This document shows, piece after piece, positions 8,585 through 17,881 of a DNA stretch of 64,000 nt (the first letter of the stretch is position 1; each line of letters begins with the position of its first letter). The stretch is from positions 1 to 64,000 of the forward strand of contig CANNDD010000003.1 of the NCBI GenBank assembly GCA_947503285.1, in the 5' to 3' direction. The stretch is from an uncultured Croceitalea sp. (GTDB taxonomy: Bacteria > Bacteroidota > Bacteroidia > Flavobacteriales > Flavobacteriaceae). The position numbers and the translations under genes are program-made. The notes under the pieces were generated by a model that worked only from the letters and a program-made list of their open reading frames with translations, was not told the DNA's origin and ran no database searches.

Positions 8585-10129
8585 TTATCGGGTTATGGCC
8601 ATCGCTTTCTCCCTAATTATCGTGGCGACGGGCTTATTTTGAAGATGGCTCTCAAGCCATGACAGAATATCCAAATAAAGAAATGCCCTTTTTTCATAAG
8701 GATGGTCCTCATATTTTTTGAGTTCGTTGTATAACTTTTGAAACTCATTGCGTAACTCATTCGGGTAGATGTCGCCCAGGCTCCTTAGAAATTTGATCAT
8801 CTCTTTTTGTACGGCCTGTAAATCATTCATTTTCAATAAAAATTTATACGTGCTCTTTAGTTGAATCTCAAGATGATAATCCATACCTGCCTCATAATGT
8901 GCGACCAGGCTTAAAACACGCGCGAAACACATGAGGTCTTCACGCATTTTCAAATTCTTGTTTAAGATTATCCTTTTGAGATAAGCAATACAATTTTTAT
9001 TGTCACCATTTCCAAAATACAGACAGGCAATTTTATAATACAATAACATGATATGGTGTTCATCGATCCTATCTCGATGCTTTTTGATACCGTATTCAAT
9101 AATAGTTACCAAATACAGTCCTTTCTCAAAAGTACCTTCTAAAAAATGTAGGTTTAACTTGTTGGAATTCAAGTATAAAAAGGCGAGCGAGACGATATTG
9201 TCATTCTTCGAAAACTCCTTATTGTTGACAATTTGCTCTAACCGCTCTAAAGTCTCTTTGAATTGTGAACGATATTTAATGTAGAACATTGACTCCAACA
9301 AATAATGATTGCCTTTTAAAAAGAAGACCGGGTTTAGGTAGATCATCTCTTCATTATCATAAAAAAGGTCCACCCATTTACTGGCGTACTTGTATGATGA
9401 TAGAAAATCTTGTGTTAGAAAACTATACCAGAGATACGCCTTGTAAAGCCATAATCTTTCTCGAAAACCCAATGTTTCAATATCATAACCCGGCAGGTGT
9501 GCATCAAAATAGTCTTTTACGTTTTCTAGGTCTTCATCATTTCGTACATAACCAACTTTGAGCATCATACTATACAACTGTAATGACAGATTCGACAGTT
9601 CGCTGGTCATCACATTATGGTCTGATAACTCTTTTGCCTGCCTAGAAAGTTCATCTGCCCTATCAGGTATACTTCGTGTTATATATTGTGTTTCTATGAC
9701 CTTTTCAAGCTCTACGATCTCATAGGCAACGTTCTTTTCCTCATTTTCGATCGCATTGCCCTTCGCCTTATCCAAAATTTTAAGGGCTTGCTTATACAAG
9801 CCTTTTTGATACAGGATCGTTGCAAAATCCAACTGCTCGCGAATTTGTACCCGGGTATTTTGATTTACGGGGTTCAGCCTCAGACTTACCAAGATTTGCT
9901 TGTACAAATGCGCCTTTAGATTGGAAAGCTGCGCTTTTTTCACAATATCATTTTCTAAAATTTGACGCTCATTGTACGCCTTCATTTTATCCAATAAATT
10001 GAACAAAGCCAAAAATTTAGCGTCCGTATTGACACCTAATCGCCCAACGTAAAGTTTGAACTGTCTTTTTTCAGATTTTGAAAGTGATTTCACTAAAATG
10101 AATAGCGCATCCTTTGGGGTATTTGTCAT
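8585..10129 (-). CDS. Conserved flavobacterial protein of unknown function, helical repeat type
   Basis: A 514-residue soluble protein with no signal peptide. The sequence is almost wholly helical, with TPR-like stretches such as QLDFATILYQKGLYKQALKI (about residues 99-118) and further paired helices throughout. I know of similar large proteins across Flavobacteriaceae, but no function is established that I can name. It is probably a cytoplasmic scaffold or regulator built from helical repeats. The EamA transporter follows after eight bases. The gene is divergent from leuA across 143 bases. Confidence 0.7.
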   Translation of the reverse strand: MTNTPKDALFILVKSLSKSEKRQFKLYVGRLGVNTDAKFLALFNLLDKMKAYNERQILENDIVKKAQLSNLKAHLYKQILVSLRLNPVNQNTRVQIREQLDFATILYQKGLYKQALKILDKAKGNAIENEEKNVAYEIVELEKVIETQYITRSIPDRADELSRQAKELSDHNVMTSELSNLSLQLYSMMLKVGYVRNDEDLENVKDYFDAHLPGYDIETLGFRERLWLYKAYLWYSFLTQDFLSSYKYASKWVDLFYDNEEMIYLNPVFFLKGNHYLLESMFYIKYRSQFKETLERLEQIVNNKEFSKNDNIVSLAFLYLNSNKLNLHFLEGTFEKGLYLVTIIEYGIKKHRDRIDEHHIMLLYYKIACLYFGNGDNKNCIAYLKRIILNKNLKMREDLMCFARVLSLVAHYEAGMDYHLEIQLKSTYKFLLKMNDLQAVQKEMIKFLRSLGDIYPNELRNEFQKLYNELKKYEDHPYEKRAFLYLDILSWLESHLQNKPVATIIREKAMAITR

Positions 10130-10272
10130 CGTAAAAAAAACTATTTAAGTATTTGTTTTTCAAGTTATTGAATACCCTAAAAAACAATTTAACGTTGTAA
10201 TGCGACATAGGCCTTGAAAGTTCTTGCACATCACTGTTTTATATTCGTGTTATTGAGTTTAAACTATCCTGA

Positions 10273-11448
10273 ATGATGAGTAAAGATAAGGTACAAATTT
10301 TTGACACCACACTTAGAGATGGAGAACAAGTACCCGGTTGCAAATTAGACACCAAACAAAAATTGGTCATAGCCGAACGGCTTGATGAATTGGGTGTTGA
10401 CGTGATTGAGGCCGGTTTCCCGATTTCAAGTCCAGGAGATTTCAAATCAGTACATGAAATCGCCAAGTTGGTTAAAAATGCCACAGTTTGCGGACTTACC
10501 CGATCCGTTAAAAAGGATATCGAAGTGGCTGCCGAGGCAATCAAAATAGCGAAGAGGCCTCGAATCCATACAGGAATTGGAACCTCAGACTCACATATCA
10601 AGCACAAATTCAAGTCTACCCAAGAGGCCATTATCGAACGTGCCGTTGCAGCCGTTAAATATGCCAAAAGTTTTGTAGAAGATGTTGAATTCTATGCCGA
10701 AGACGCCGGCAGAACGGAAAACGAATACCTTGCCCGTGTTTGTGAAGCAGTCATAAAAGCAGGGGCAACAGTTTTAAATATTCCTGACACAACAGGATAT
10801 TGCCTACCTGATGAGTACGGTGCAAAAATGAAATATTTAAAAGAAAACGTCACTGGTATTGAAAAGGCAATACTTTCTTGCCATTGCCATAACGATTTAG
10901 GGCTTGCAACGGCAAACTCCATTTCTGGGGTCATCGGTGGTGCGAGACAAATTGAATGCACTATCAATGGTATTGGTGAACGGGCAGGGAACACTTCTCT
11001 AGAAGAGGTAGTAATGATTTTAAGACAACATCCAGACCTAAACCTAGATACGAACATCAACAGTAAATTATTATACGATACCAGTTTGATGGTTTCTGAA
11101 AAAATGGGGATGCCCGTACAGCCCAATAAGGCTATTGTTGGATCGAACGCCTTTGCCCACAGTTCAGGTATCCATCAAGATGGGGTTATCAAAAATAGAG
11201 AGACCTACGAGATCATTGACCCGAAAGATGTCGGTGTCAGTGAGTCATCCATAGTGCTTACCGCAAGAAGCGGCCGTGCAGCATTGGCCTATCGTGCCAA
11301 GAACGTGGGCTACGAATTGACCAAATTACAATTGGATGCCGTTTACGAGAACTTTTTGAAATTCGCAGACCGTAAAAAGGAAATCATTGACAGCGACATT
11401 CATGAAATCGTGGAAACCAGCAATATCAACCTCGAGAGTTTAGCTTGA
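10273..11448 (+). CDS. leuA: 2-isopropylmalate synthase, short form
   Basis: Condenses acetyl-CoA with 2-oxoisovalerate, the first step of leucine synthesis. The catalytic TIM barrel shows the HMGL-like signatures DTTLRDGEQ (residues 11-19) and HCHNDLGLA (204-212, metal ligands H204 and H206), plus a lid subdomain with SGIHQDG (about 298-304). At 391 residues it is much shorter than E. coli LeuA (about 520) and lacks the C-terminal LeuA dimer domain that binds leucine. Classical leucine feedback is therefore not expected. The start is either of two adjacent ATGs. leuB follows after 18 bases; leuC and leuD are not in this window. A homocitrate or citramalate synthase role cannot be fully excluded, but the leuB neighbour argues for leucine. 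Confidence 0.9.
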   Translation: MMSKDKVQIFDTTLRDGEQVPGCKLDTKQKLVIAERLDELGVDVIEAGFPISSPGDFKSVHEIAKLVKNATVCGLTRSVKKDIEVAAEAIKIAKRPRIHTGIGTSDSHIKHKFKSTQEAIIERAVAAVKYAKSFVEDVEFYAEDAGRTENEYLARVCEAVIKAGATVLNIPDTTGYCLPDEYGAKMKYLKENVTGIEKAILSCHCHNDLGLATANSISGVIGGARQIECTINGIGERAGNTSLEEVVMILRQHPDLNLDTNINSKLLYDTSLMVSEKMGMPVQPNKAIVGSNAFAHSSGIHQDGVIKNRETYEIIDPKDVGVSESSIVLTARSGRAALAYRAKNVGYELTKLQLDAVYENFLKFADRKKEIIDSDIHEIVETSNINLESLA

Positions 11449-11466
11449 GCCCAATTTGGCATTGGT

Positions 11467-12585
11467 ATGGATTTGAAAATCGCACTATTATCGGGTGATG
11501 GCATTGGGCCGGAAGTTATGGAACAGGCCGTTAAGGCCTTACAGGCCATTGAGGAAAATTTTGGGCACAACTTCAGTTATAAAGAAGCAGTCGTCGGCGC
11601 CATTGCCATTGATAAATTTGACGACCCATTACCCGAAAAAACCTTAGCCCTATGCAAAGAGGCCGATGCCATTCTTTTTGGGGCGATCGGTGACCCTAAA
11701 TATGACAATGACCCCAGTGCCAAAATACGGCCTGAACAAGGTTTGTTGCGATTGCGAAAAGAGTTGGGTCTCTTTGCGAATATCAGACCGATAAAAACAT
11801 TTCCGACTTTAGTGGATAATTCCCCATTAAAAAAAGAAATCATCTCAGGAACCGATTTTACCATTTATCGCGAATTGACCGGAGGTATTTATTTTGGCGA
11901 GAAAAAAATCAACGATAATGGTACCGTGGCATCAGACCTTTGCGAATACTCACAAAAAGAAATCAGTAGGATCGCGCATCTGGCCTTTAAAGCTGCCAAG
12001 AACAGGAATAATAAACTGACCTTGGTGGACAAGGCGAACGTTTTGGAATCTTCACGCTTGTGGCGTAAAGTGGTCTCTAAAATCGGGGAGAGTTATCCCG
12101 AAGTAACCTTACACTATCTTTTTGTAGATAATGCCGCAATGCAATTAATTCTGAACCCAAGTCAATTTGACGTTATTTTGACCGAAAATATGTTCGGCGA
12201 CATCCTCTCGGATGAGGGTAGTGTTATTGGAGGCTCCATTGGTCTTTTGGCATCGGCCTCAATCGGTGAGGACAATGCCCTTTTTGAACCTATACACGGC
12301 TCGTACCCTCAAGCAAAGGGCGGTAATATTGCAAACCCCGTTGCTTCCATATTATCCGCGGCAATGTTATTAGAACACTTTTCCCTTTACGAAGAAGCCA
12401 TGGTAGTTCGAGAAGCTGTGGATAAGTCATTGGAAAAAGGAATTGTAACACCAGACCTACATGCAGGCAGCAAGTATGGTACATCACATGTTGGTGATTT
12501 TATAGCCGACCGCATTGTCGAAAACCATGATGACCTTAATATGAACGATGAAAATATCGGGTTAGGAAAATCAACGATAATCTGA
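11467..12585 (+). CDS. leuB: 3-isopropylmalate dehydrogenase
   Basis: Oxidises and decarboxylates 3-isopropylmalate with NAD+ to 2-oxoisocaproate in leucine synthesis. The 372-residue protein opens with the nucleotide fold GDGIGPEVM and has the substrate and metal region (TENMFGDILSDE) and the NAD-binding EPIHGSYPQAKG segment near residues 278-289. It forms a two-gene unit with leuA. Its stop codon directly abuts the stop of the convergent lipoprotein gene at 12586, leaving no room for a separate terminator. Confidence 0.97.
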   Translation: MDLKIALLSGDGIGPEVMEQAVKALQAIEENFGHNFSYKEAVVGAIAIDKFDDPLPEKTLALCKEADAILFGAIGDPKYDNDPSAKIRPEQGLLRLRKELGLFANIRPIKTFPTLVDNSPLKKEIISGTDFTIYRELTGGIYFGEKKINDNGTVASDLCEYSQKEISRIAHLAFKAAKNRNNKLTLVDKANVLESSRLWRKVVSKIGESYPEVTLHYLFVDNAAMQLILNPSQFDVILTENMFGDILSDEGSVIGGSIGLLASASIGEDNALFEPIHGSYPQAKGGNIANPVASILSAAMLLEHFSLYEEAMVVREAVDKSLEKGIVTPDLHAGSKYGTSHVGDFIADRIVENHDDLNMNDENIGLGKSTII

Positions 12586-13809
12586 TTATTCAGCCAGCAA
12601 TTCATCAAGGGTTTTGGTGAACCCTGCTTTGAACGCCTCATATTTTTCACCTGTAGCAGGCCCGTTGAATCCAGTATGTATTTTTCTGACGGTTCCTTTT
12701 TTATCAATATAGATGGTAGTTGGATAAGACAGTACATGATTCAGCATAGGTAATTTTTCATTGGCTTTCGTCTTATTGGAAGTCCCTATCTGTGCCAATA
12801 ATATAGGATATGTAACCCCTACCCTATTTCGTAACCGTTCGATGCCTTTAAAAGCTTTTTCCTTGGTCTTGGCATATTCAAAAGCCAACGCGACCACCTG
12901 TAGCTCTGGATTCGGATTATTTTTCAAATACTCCACATAAAACTTGGTCTCATCCAGACAATTTGGGCACCAAGTACCCATAATCTGTACCAAGACCACT
13001 TTATCGGTGAATCGTGCATCGGTTAAACTAATCAGTTCTCCTTTTTCGTTCGGAAAGGTAAAATCAAAACTATCGTATCCTTCCTTTAAGAAAGTAAGCG
13101 TATGGGCATCCGGTAATTCATAGGCATCATTTCTTTTCGCCTTAAAATTTTCGAGGGAATGGTTGCCAGAATAAAATTGTCCTACCAAGGTACTGTCACT
13201 GACAAGTGCCTTGAACAAAAATACATGCGCCCCATCAAAAGTCGAAAGCTTTAGCTCGCTGCCATCGACAACACCCTCAAGGTATCTATAATCACCGGTT
13301 TTGGTACGAATGGTACCGGTGACTTTATGGTCATCTTGATAGAAGATGCCTTTGGCAACATAAAGACTGTCCGTTCCGTAATTGAAAGTGGTTTCCCATA
13401 TTCCAGAGACATCGACTTTTGCCCCTTCTTTCGTTTGGAACCTTGCACGTTCACCATAAGTGGCTTTAAAGGGCACCACCCTATTCAAACTTTCTTTGAT
13501 GAAGTTCCCCGAAATATCGGTTTCTGAAAAACGCCCAGAGATATATCCTTCGAAAACAGGCATTTTAATAAGGATGGAATCGCCTTGTGTCTCAATTTCA
13601 TCAATTTCGACTACTTCCTCAGAATTACGAATTTTGATAAGGTAACCGGATTCTTCAGATTCCGAAACGCTAAAATTAAAAGGTAGCTCTTCATCTGAAG
13701 CTACTTGCATAGTCCCATGCCATTCACCGGTATTCAGCTTTGTCACTACCTCATTCTTACAAGCAAAAGCAGCTAAGACCAAAATCAATATCAAAAGTCG
13801 TTTTCCCAT
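12586..13809 (-). CDS. TlpA-like thioredoxin-fold lipoprotein
   Basis: A 407-residue lipoprotein: the signal peptide ends in the lipobox LAAFAC with C17 as the lipidated cysteine. About 220 residues of beta-rich domain follow, then a C-terminal redoxin/TlpA domain with active-site motif GTWCPNC (C281, C284). Such proteins act in periplasmic disulfide reduction or thiol transfer. The N-terminal half resembles the all-beta extensions of Bacteroidota TlpA proteins but has no clear assigned role. The ATG gives a standard lipoprotein signal. It is convergent with leuB with no gap. Confidence 0.88.
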   Translation of the reverse strand: MGKRLLILILVLAAFACKNEVVTKLNTGEWHGTMQVASDEELPFNFSVSESEESGYLIKIRNSEEVVEIDEIETQGDSILIKMPVFEGYISGRFSETDISGNFIKESLNRVVPFKATYGERARFQTKEGAKVDVSGIWETTFNYGTDSLYVAKGIFYQDDHKVTGTIRTKTGDYRYLEGVVDGSELKLSTFDGAHVFLFKALVSDSTLVGQFYSGNHSLENFKAKRNDAYELPDAHTLTFLKEGYDSFDFTFPNEKGELISLTDARFTDKVVLVQIMGTWCPNCLDETKFYVEYLKNNPNPELQVVALAFEYAKTKEKAFKGIERLRNRVGVTYPILLAQIGTSNKTKANEKLPMLNHVLSYPTTIYIDKKGTVRKIHTGFNGPATGEKYEAFKAGFTKTLDELLAE

Positions 13810-13889
13810 AGTCGTTAAATTTCGCTATTTAAATCGTAAGATTTTAAATTCCTTACAAATTTTAGCGGATTCTTTGTCCGCAATTCACA

Positions 13890-13920
13890 TTGAATGTCAA
13901 TGACCAATGTTTTATATTTG
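13890..13920 (+). promoter_or_regulatory. Bacteroidota-type promoter for pheT
   Basis: TTG at 13890-13892 is followed after 20 bases by TATATTTG at 13913-13920, an exact fit to the Bacteroidota primary-sigma consensus. It lies 19 bases before the pheT ATG, giving a leader of only about ten bases. The match is by eye. Confidence 0.75.
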
Positions 13921-13939
13921 CTGATTCTAAAAATGGCCA

Positions 13940-16366
13940 ATGAAAATTTCATACAACTGGTTGAAACAATTTTTACAACTGGATTGGGAAGCGACAAAAA
14001 CCGGGGAACTACTTACCGACCTCGGTTTGGAAGTTGAGGGAATCTCGAGTTTTGAATCCATTAAAGGCGGTTTGAAAGGTATCGTTGTTGGCCATGTGCT
14101 AACCTGTTCAAAACACCCCAACGCAGATCGATTAAAACTGACCACCGTTGATATCGGTAGTGGAGACCCTGTTCAAATCGTTTGCGGTGCCCCCAATGTG
14201 GCCCAAGGCCAAAAAGTTCCTGTGGCCACCATAGGCACTACGCTTTACACTAAAGAGGGGGAGGCATGGACAATTAAAAAGGGGAAGATTCGGGGTGAAG
14301 AGAGTCATGGTATGATATGTGCCGAAGATGAGCTCGGTTTAGGTGACAGCCATGAGGGCATCTTGGTCTTAGAGGAACATTTTGCGCCTGGTACACCTTG
14401 TAGTGAAATTTTCAATATTGAAATCGATCAGGTATTTGAAATAGGCCTAACCCCAAACAGGGCTGATGCCATGAGCCATTTTGGTGTCGCACGTGATTTA
14501 AAGGCGGGCTTAGAACAGCAAGAAGTCGCACTCAAGCTGCTCACACCATCTACAAGTAACTATGCGGTAGACAATAGGTCCCTAAAAATAGATATCGAAG
14601 TAAAGGACAATACCTTGGCTCCCAGGTACTGTGGTGTGACCATTAGTAATGTCATTGTTCAAGATTCCCCTGATTGGCTTAAGAATAGGTTGAGGTCCAT
14701 CGGCCTTTCACCAATAAACAATATCGTAGATATCACCAATTACGTTTTACACGAACTTGGCCAACCCTTACACGCTTTTGACGCAGCGAAGATCAGGGGC
14801 CATAAGGTAGTGGTCAAAACCTTAGCCAAAGGAACGAAATTCACGACTTTAGATGGTGTTGAACGAGAATTACACGAAGATGATCTTATGATCTGTGACC
14901 AAGAGAAGCCCATGTGTATTGCAGGGGTTTTCGGGGGTATCCATTCTGGCGTAACCGAAAATACGACTTCCATATTTCTTGAAAGTGCCTACTTTGATCC
15001 CGTAGCTATACGCAAGACCGCGAAAAGACATGGTTTGAATACGGATGCCTCTTTTAGGTTTGAAAGGGGAATTGATATCAATCTGACCGAGTATTCCCTG
15101 ATACGGGCGGCGCAGTTGATCAAAGAGATTGCCGGGGGTGAAATCAGTTCAGATGTTCTTGATTTATACCCTAATAAAAAGAGTGATACCCAGGTTTTTT
15201 TGACCTTTGAAAAAGTCAATAGACTTGTCGGTGAAAATATTGACCACGATACGATCAAATCAATATTGGCGTCGTTGGAAATCAAGGTTAACAATGTCAC
15301 CGAATCTGGCCTTGGGCTTACAATACCCTCATATCGAACCGATGTGCTTCGCGAGGTAGATGTTATTGAAGAGATTCTAAGGGTTTATGGCTATAACAAA
15401 ATCGGGTTCAACGAAAAGTTTACCGCTTCGGTTGCCAGTACTTCTCGATTTGAAAATCATCGGTTGCAAAATATCGTGGGTGACTTATTGGCTTCTCAAG
15501 GCTTTTTTGAAATAATGACAAATAGTCTTGTTACAAAAGAATACAGTACCTATTTAAACGAAGAAGATGACACCACATTGGTCGAAATGTTAAATCCCCT
15601 AAGTGCCGATTTAGCCGTTCTTCGAAAATCAATGCTATTCTCTTGTCTTGAAACCTTGGTCTATAATCAAAATCGCAGAAAACATGATTTGAAGTTTTTT
15701 GAGTTCGGAAAAACCTACGGCCGACAAGGCGATACCTATAATGAGAAGTTTCACTTATCCATCATCATGACCGGAAACCAATCTGCGTCAAATTGGGCAT
15801 CGCAATCAAAAGCCACTGATTTTTTCTTTCTTAAAGGGGTTCTTACCGGGGTATTCGACCGATTGGGTATAAAGGGAACCAAAGAAGTTGCTATTGCGGA
15901 CACCTTGTTTTCTGAAGGCCTTGAGATTCACCACAAAAGACAAAAAATCGCTGAATTCGGAATCATAAAAAAGACGATAGCCACGGGTTTTGATGCTAAA
16001 GGTGTCATTCTGTTTGCTGACATAGATTGGGAAACCGTACAAAACCTGGTAAAAGACAATTCCATCACATTCCATGAGATACCAAAATATCCGGAAGTAA
16101 ATCGAGATTTGGCCTTGTTGTTGGATGAGAATATCAGTTTTAAGGAAATTCGCGAATTGGCCTTTCAAACGGAAAGGAATCTACTCACTGACATCGCATT
16201 ATTTGATGTGTACACCGGAAAGAGCTTACCAAAGGGGAAAAAGTCTTATGCCCTGAGCTTTACCTTACAAGACACCTCGAAAACCTTGACCGATAAACAA
16301 ATAGACAAAACCATGTCTAAACTTCAACAAGTCTTTAAATCAAAATTGGGCGCAGAGCTGCGGTAA
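13940..16366 (+). CDS. pheT: Phenylalanine--tRNA ligase beta subunit
   Basis: Beta chain of the alpha2-beta2 phenylalanyl-tRNA synthetase. The 808 residues show the usual order: an N-terminal tRNA-binding OB domain (about 40-155, with HPNADRL), the B3/B4 editing region (about 215-380), B5 (about 405-475), a catalytic-like core, and the C-terminal FDX-ACB anticodon-binding domain (about 715-808). Length is normal. The start ATG is supported by the promoter just upstream. pheS is not adjacent and not in this window, which is common in Bacteroidota. The gene converges on the fasciclin gene with 11 bases between stops. Confidence 0.97.
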   Translation: MKISYNWLKQFLQLDWEATKTGELLTDLGLEVEGISSFESIKGGLKGIVVGHVLTCSKHPNADRLKLTTVDIGSGDPVQIVCGAPNVAQGQKVPVATIGTTLYTKEGEAWTIKKGKIRGEESHGMICAEDELGLGDSHEGILVLEEHFAPGTPCSEIFNIEIDQVFEIGLTPNRADAMSHFGVARDLKAGLEQQEVALKLLTPSTSNYAVDNRSLKIDIEVKDNTLAPRYCGVTISNVIVQDSPDWLKNRLRSIGLSPINNIVDITNYVLHELGQPLHAFDAAKIRGHKVVVKTLAKGTKFTTLDGVERELHEDDLMICDQEKPMCIAGVFGGIHSGVTENTTSIFLESAYFDPVAIRKTAKRHGLNTDASFRFERGIDINLTEYSLIRAAQLIKEIAGGEISSDVLDLYPNKKSDTQVFLTFEKVNRLVGENIDHDTIKSILASLEIKVNNVTESGLGLTIPSYRTDVLREVDVIEEILRVYGYNKIGFNEKFTASVASTSRFENHRLQNIVGDLLASQGFFEIMTNSLVTKEYSTYLNEEDDTTLVEMLNPLSADLAVLRKSMLFSCLETLVYNQNRRKHDLKFFEFGKTYGRQGDTYNEKFHLSIIMTGNQSASNWASQSKATDFFFLKGVLTGVFDRLGIKGTKEVAIADTLFSEGLEIHHKRQKIAEFGIIKKTIATGFDAKGVILFADIDWETVQNLVKDNSITFHEIPKYPEVNRDLALLLDENISFKEIRELAFQTERNLLTDIALFDVYTGKSLPKGKKSYALSFTLQDTSKTLTDKQIDKTMSKLQQVFKSKLGAELR

Positions 16367-16377
16367 ACCGTAGCTAT

Positions 16378-16947
16378 TTAAAGCTCTGTTGGTAGTATTA
16401 CGGTATCTATTTCGTGAATAACACCATTGCTCTGGCCGGCGTCGGCTACGGTAATCTTTGCAGTATTGCCCAAAGAATCCGTCAAGATAATATCAGTACC
16501 TTTCATGGTGGCTGTAATTTTTGCACCTTGAACGGTAGTAAAACTTGCCGAACCTCGACCACTACACATGGCACGCAACATTTTTGAAGCTGACAAATTG
16601 CCGGCGACGATGTGATACGTAAGTAAATCTTTCAGCACTTTTTTGTTGTCTTCATTGAAAAGATGCTTAAGCTCTTCAGAAGAAAATTTAGAAAAGGCAT
16701 TGTCAGAAGGTGCAAAAAAAGTGAAAGGACCACTTTGGCCCAATACTTTTTCCAAATCAGCCGCTTTCACGGCCGCGAGTAAGATTTTATGGTTCTCAGA
16801 ATCTCCCGTGGTCTCCATAATGGTCTTCTCATTTACGACCGGATACACCGAAGGGGTCAACACGGTCAAAGACTTGGTTTGAGAGAAAAGGGATAGGGTA
16901 AAACATAGAAAACCTATGATGTAGAGGGGCGATTGGGGACTTTTCAT
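16378..16947 (-). CDS. Secreted fasciclin (FAS1) domain protein
   Basis: An ORF extends upstream to 17028, but the ATG at 16947 begins a clean signal peptide (MKSPQSPLYIIGFLCFTLSL, then FSQ), so that start is preferred; the extra 27 residues have no signal-like features. The mature part holds a single FAS1 domain with FFAPSDNAFSKFSSEEL (H1 box) and LTYHIVAGNL, and ends with the H2-like GVIHEIDTVILPTEL. FAS1 proteins act in adhesion or matrix contacts; in bacteria the role is mostly unknown. Probably periplasmic or exported. Confidence 0.88.
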   Translation of the reverse strand: MKSPQSPLYIIGFLCFTLSLFSQTKSLTVLTPSVYPVVNEKTIMETTGDSENHKILLAAVKAADLEKVLGQSGPFTFFAPSDNAFSKFSSEELKHLFNEDNKKVLKDLLTYHIVAGNLSASKMLRAMCSGRGSASFTTVQGAKITATMKGTDIILTDSLGNTAKITVADAGQSNGVIHEIDTVILPTEL

Positions 16948-17130
16948 TTTCGTTCGAATTGTTAATTGCATTGATATTTTCACGTGTTCCATCGATGAAA
17001 TACCAAAAACATCGGTAAGATAGCACAATCAACTGTAATCGGGAATGAGCCCCTATGCACTTCATAGAAATTAACATAAATTTAACATATGAATTAACGA
17101 CCTCTCCTATCGACAAAAAAATCATTTAAC

Positions 17131-17138
17131 TAATTTTG
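17131..17138 (+). promoter_or_regulatory. Candidate -7 element for the 17162 gene
   Basis: TAATTTTG fits TAnnTTTG and lies 24 bases before the ATG at 17162. Transcription would then begin at about the upstream TTG (17144), which argues for the ATG as the true start. No TTG box is found at the expected distance. Confidence 0.4.
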
Positions 17139-17161
17139 AGTAATTGCTAAAAAAGAAAATA

Positions 17162-17881
17162 ATGCTTCCAAAGACGAACATTGAACGTGAGCTGGCACGT
17201 ATCAAAGCCAGCACGACCCCTTCGAACGAGATTTTAGATGCGGTTTATCAGATTTTAAAAGAAGATTCCAACAAAGAATCTGAGATAGCATCGCGTTTAA
17301 AATCCAAATCAAATGTTGGTATTACCAATAAATTTGATTTCGAGCTAATGGAGAGTCCTAATATTTATCATATCTCACAGATCAAAAAGATTTGTATTGA
17401 GTACCGACTACGCTTTTTAGATTCAAAATATTTTAAGGGAAAAATTCCGCAAAGTGGTATTTCAAAAATAAAGCAGCTTGAAAAGCTTCATGGTATTGAG
17501 ATCAAAGGCTTTAAGATAATGGCCCCCTCGAAACTTTTTAAGTTGGAAGATAAGGATGATCCCCTTTTGTTTGCACCCATCGGCAATGGCTATTATTACC
17601 TTATACACAAATGGGGAAACGATTTACACCCGTTGCGAAAGGCATTGGTCTGGCCTTTCAAAGGGATAGTGAATTTGACTATCACTACGTTATTAATTAG
17701 CTATTTGGCTACCTTGCTGGTTCCTTCCGGGCTTTTTTCAAAATCGGATACCGCAGCCGAATTTTGGATAATTTACTTTTTCATGTTCAAATCAATTGCG
17801 GCAGTAGTGATTTTCTACGGTTTTGCACTTGGTAAAAACTTTAATCCGGTAATCTGGAACAGTAAGTATTTTAATGCATAA
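17162..17881 (+). CDS. Unknown protein with C-terminal membrane segments
   Basis: A 239-residue protein from the ATG at 17162; a TTG at 17144 would add six residues but would leave almost no leader after the candidate -7 box. The N-terminal 150 residues are charged and soluble, beginning with helical segments (TNIERELARIKASTTP). The last third has two hydrophobic segments (about 165-185 and 200-225), so it is probably a membrane-anchored cytoplasmic domain. I do not recognise a family. It converges on the ABC-F gene with stop codons directly abutting, and it has no operon partner. Confidence 0.7.
   Translation: MLPKTNIERELARIKASTTPSNEILDAVYQILKEDSNKESEIASRLKSKSNVGITNKFDFELMESPNIYHISQIKKICIEYRLRFLDSKYFKGKIPQSGISKIKQLEKLHGIEIKGFKIMAPSKLFKLEDKDDPLLFAPIGNGYYYLIHKWGNDLHPLRKALVWPFKGIVNLTITTLLISYLATLLVPSGLFSKSDTAAEFWIIYFFMFKSIAAVVIFYGFALGKNFNPVIWNSKYFNA

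Noticed and set aside
16378-17028. The long start of the fasciclin gene
   Set aside because: The extra 27 residues lack signal features and the ATG at 16947 begins a clean signal peptide.
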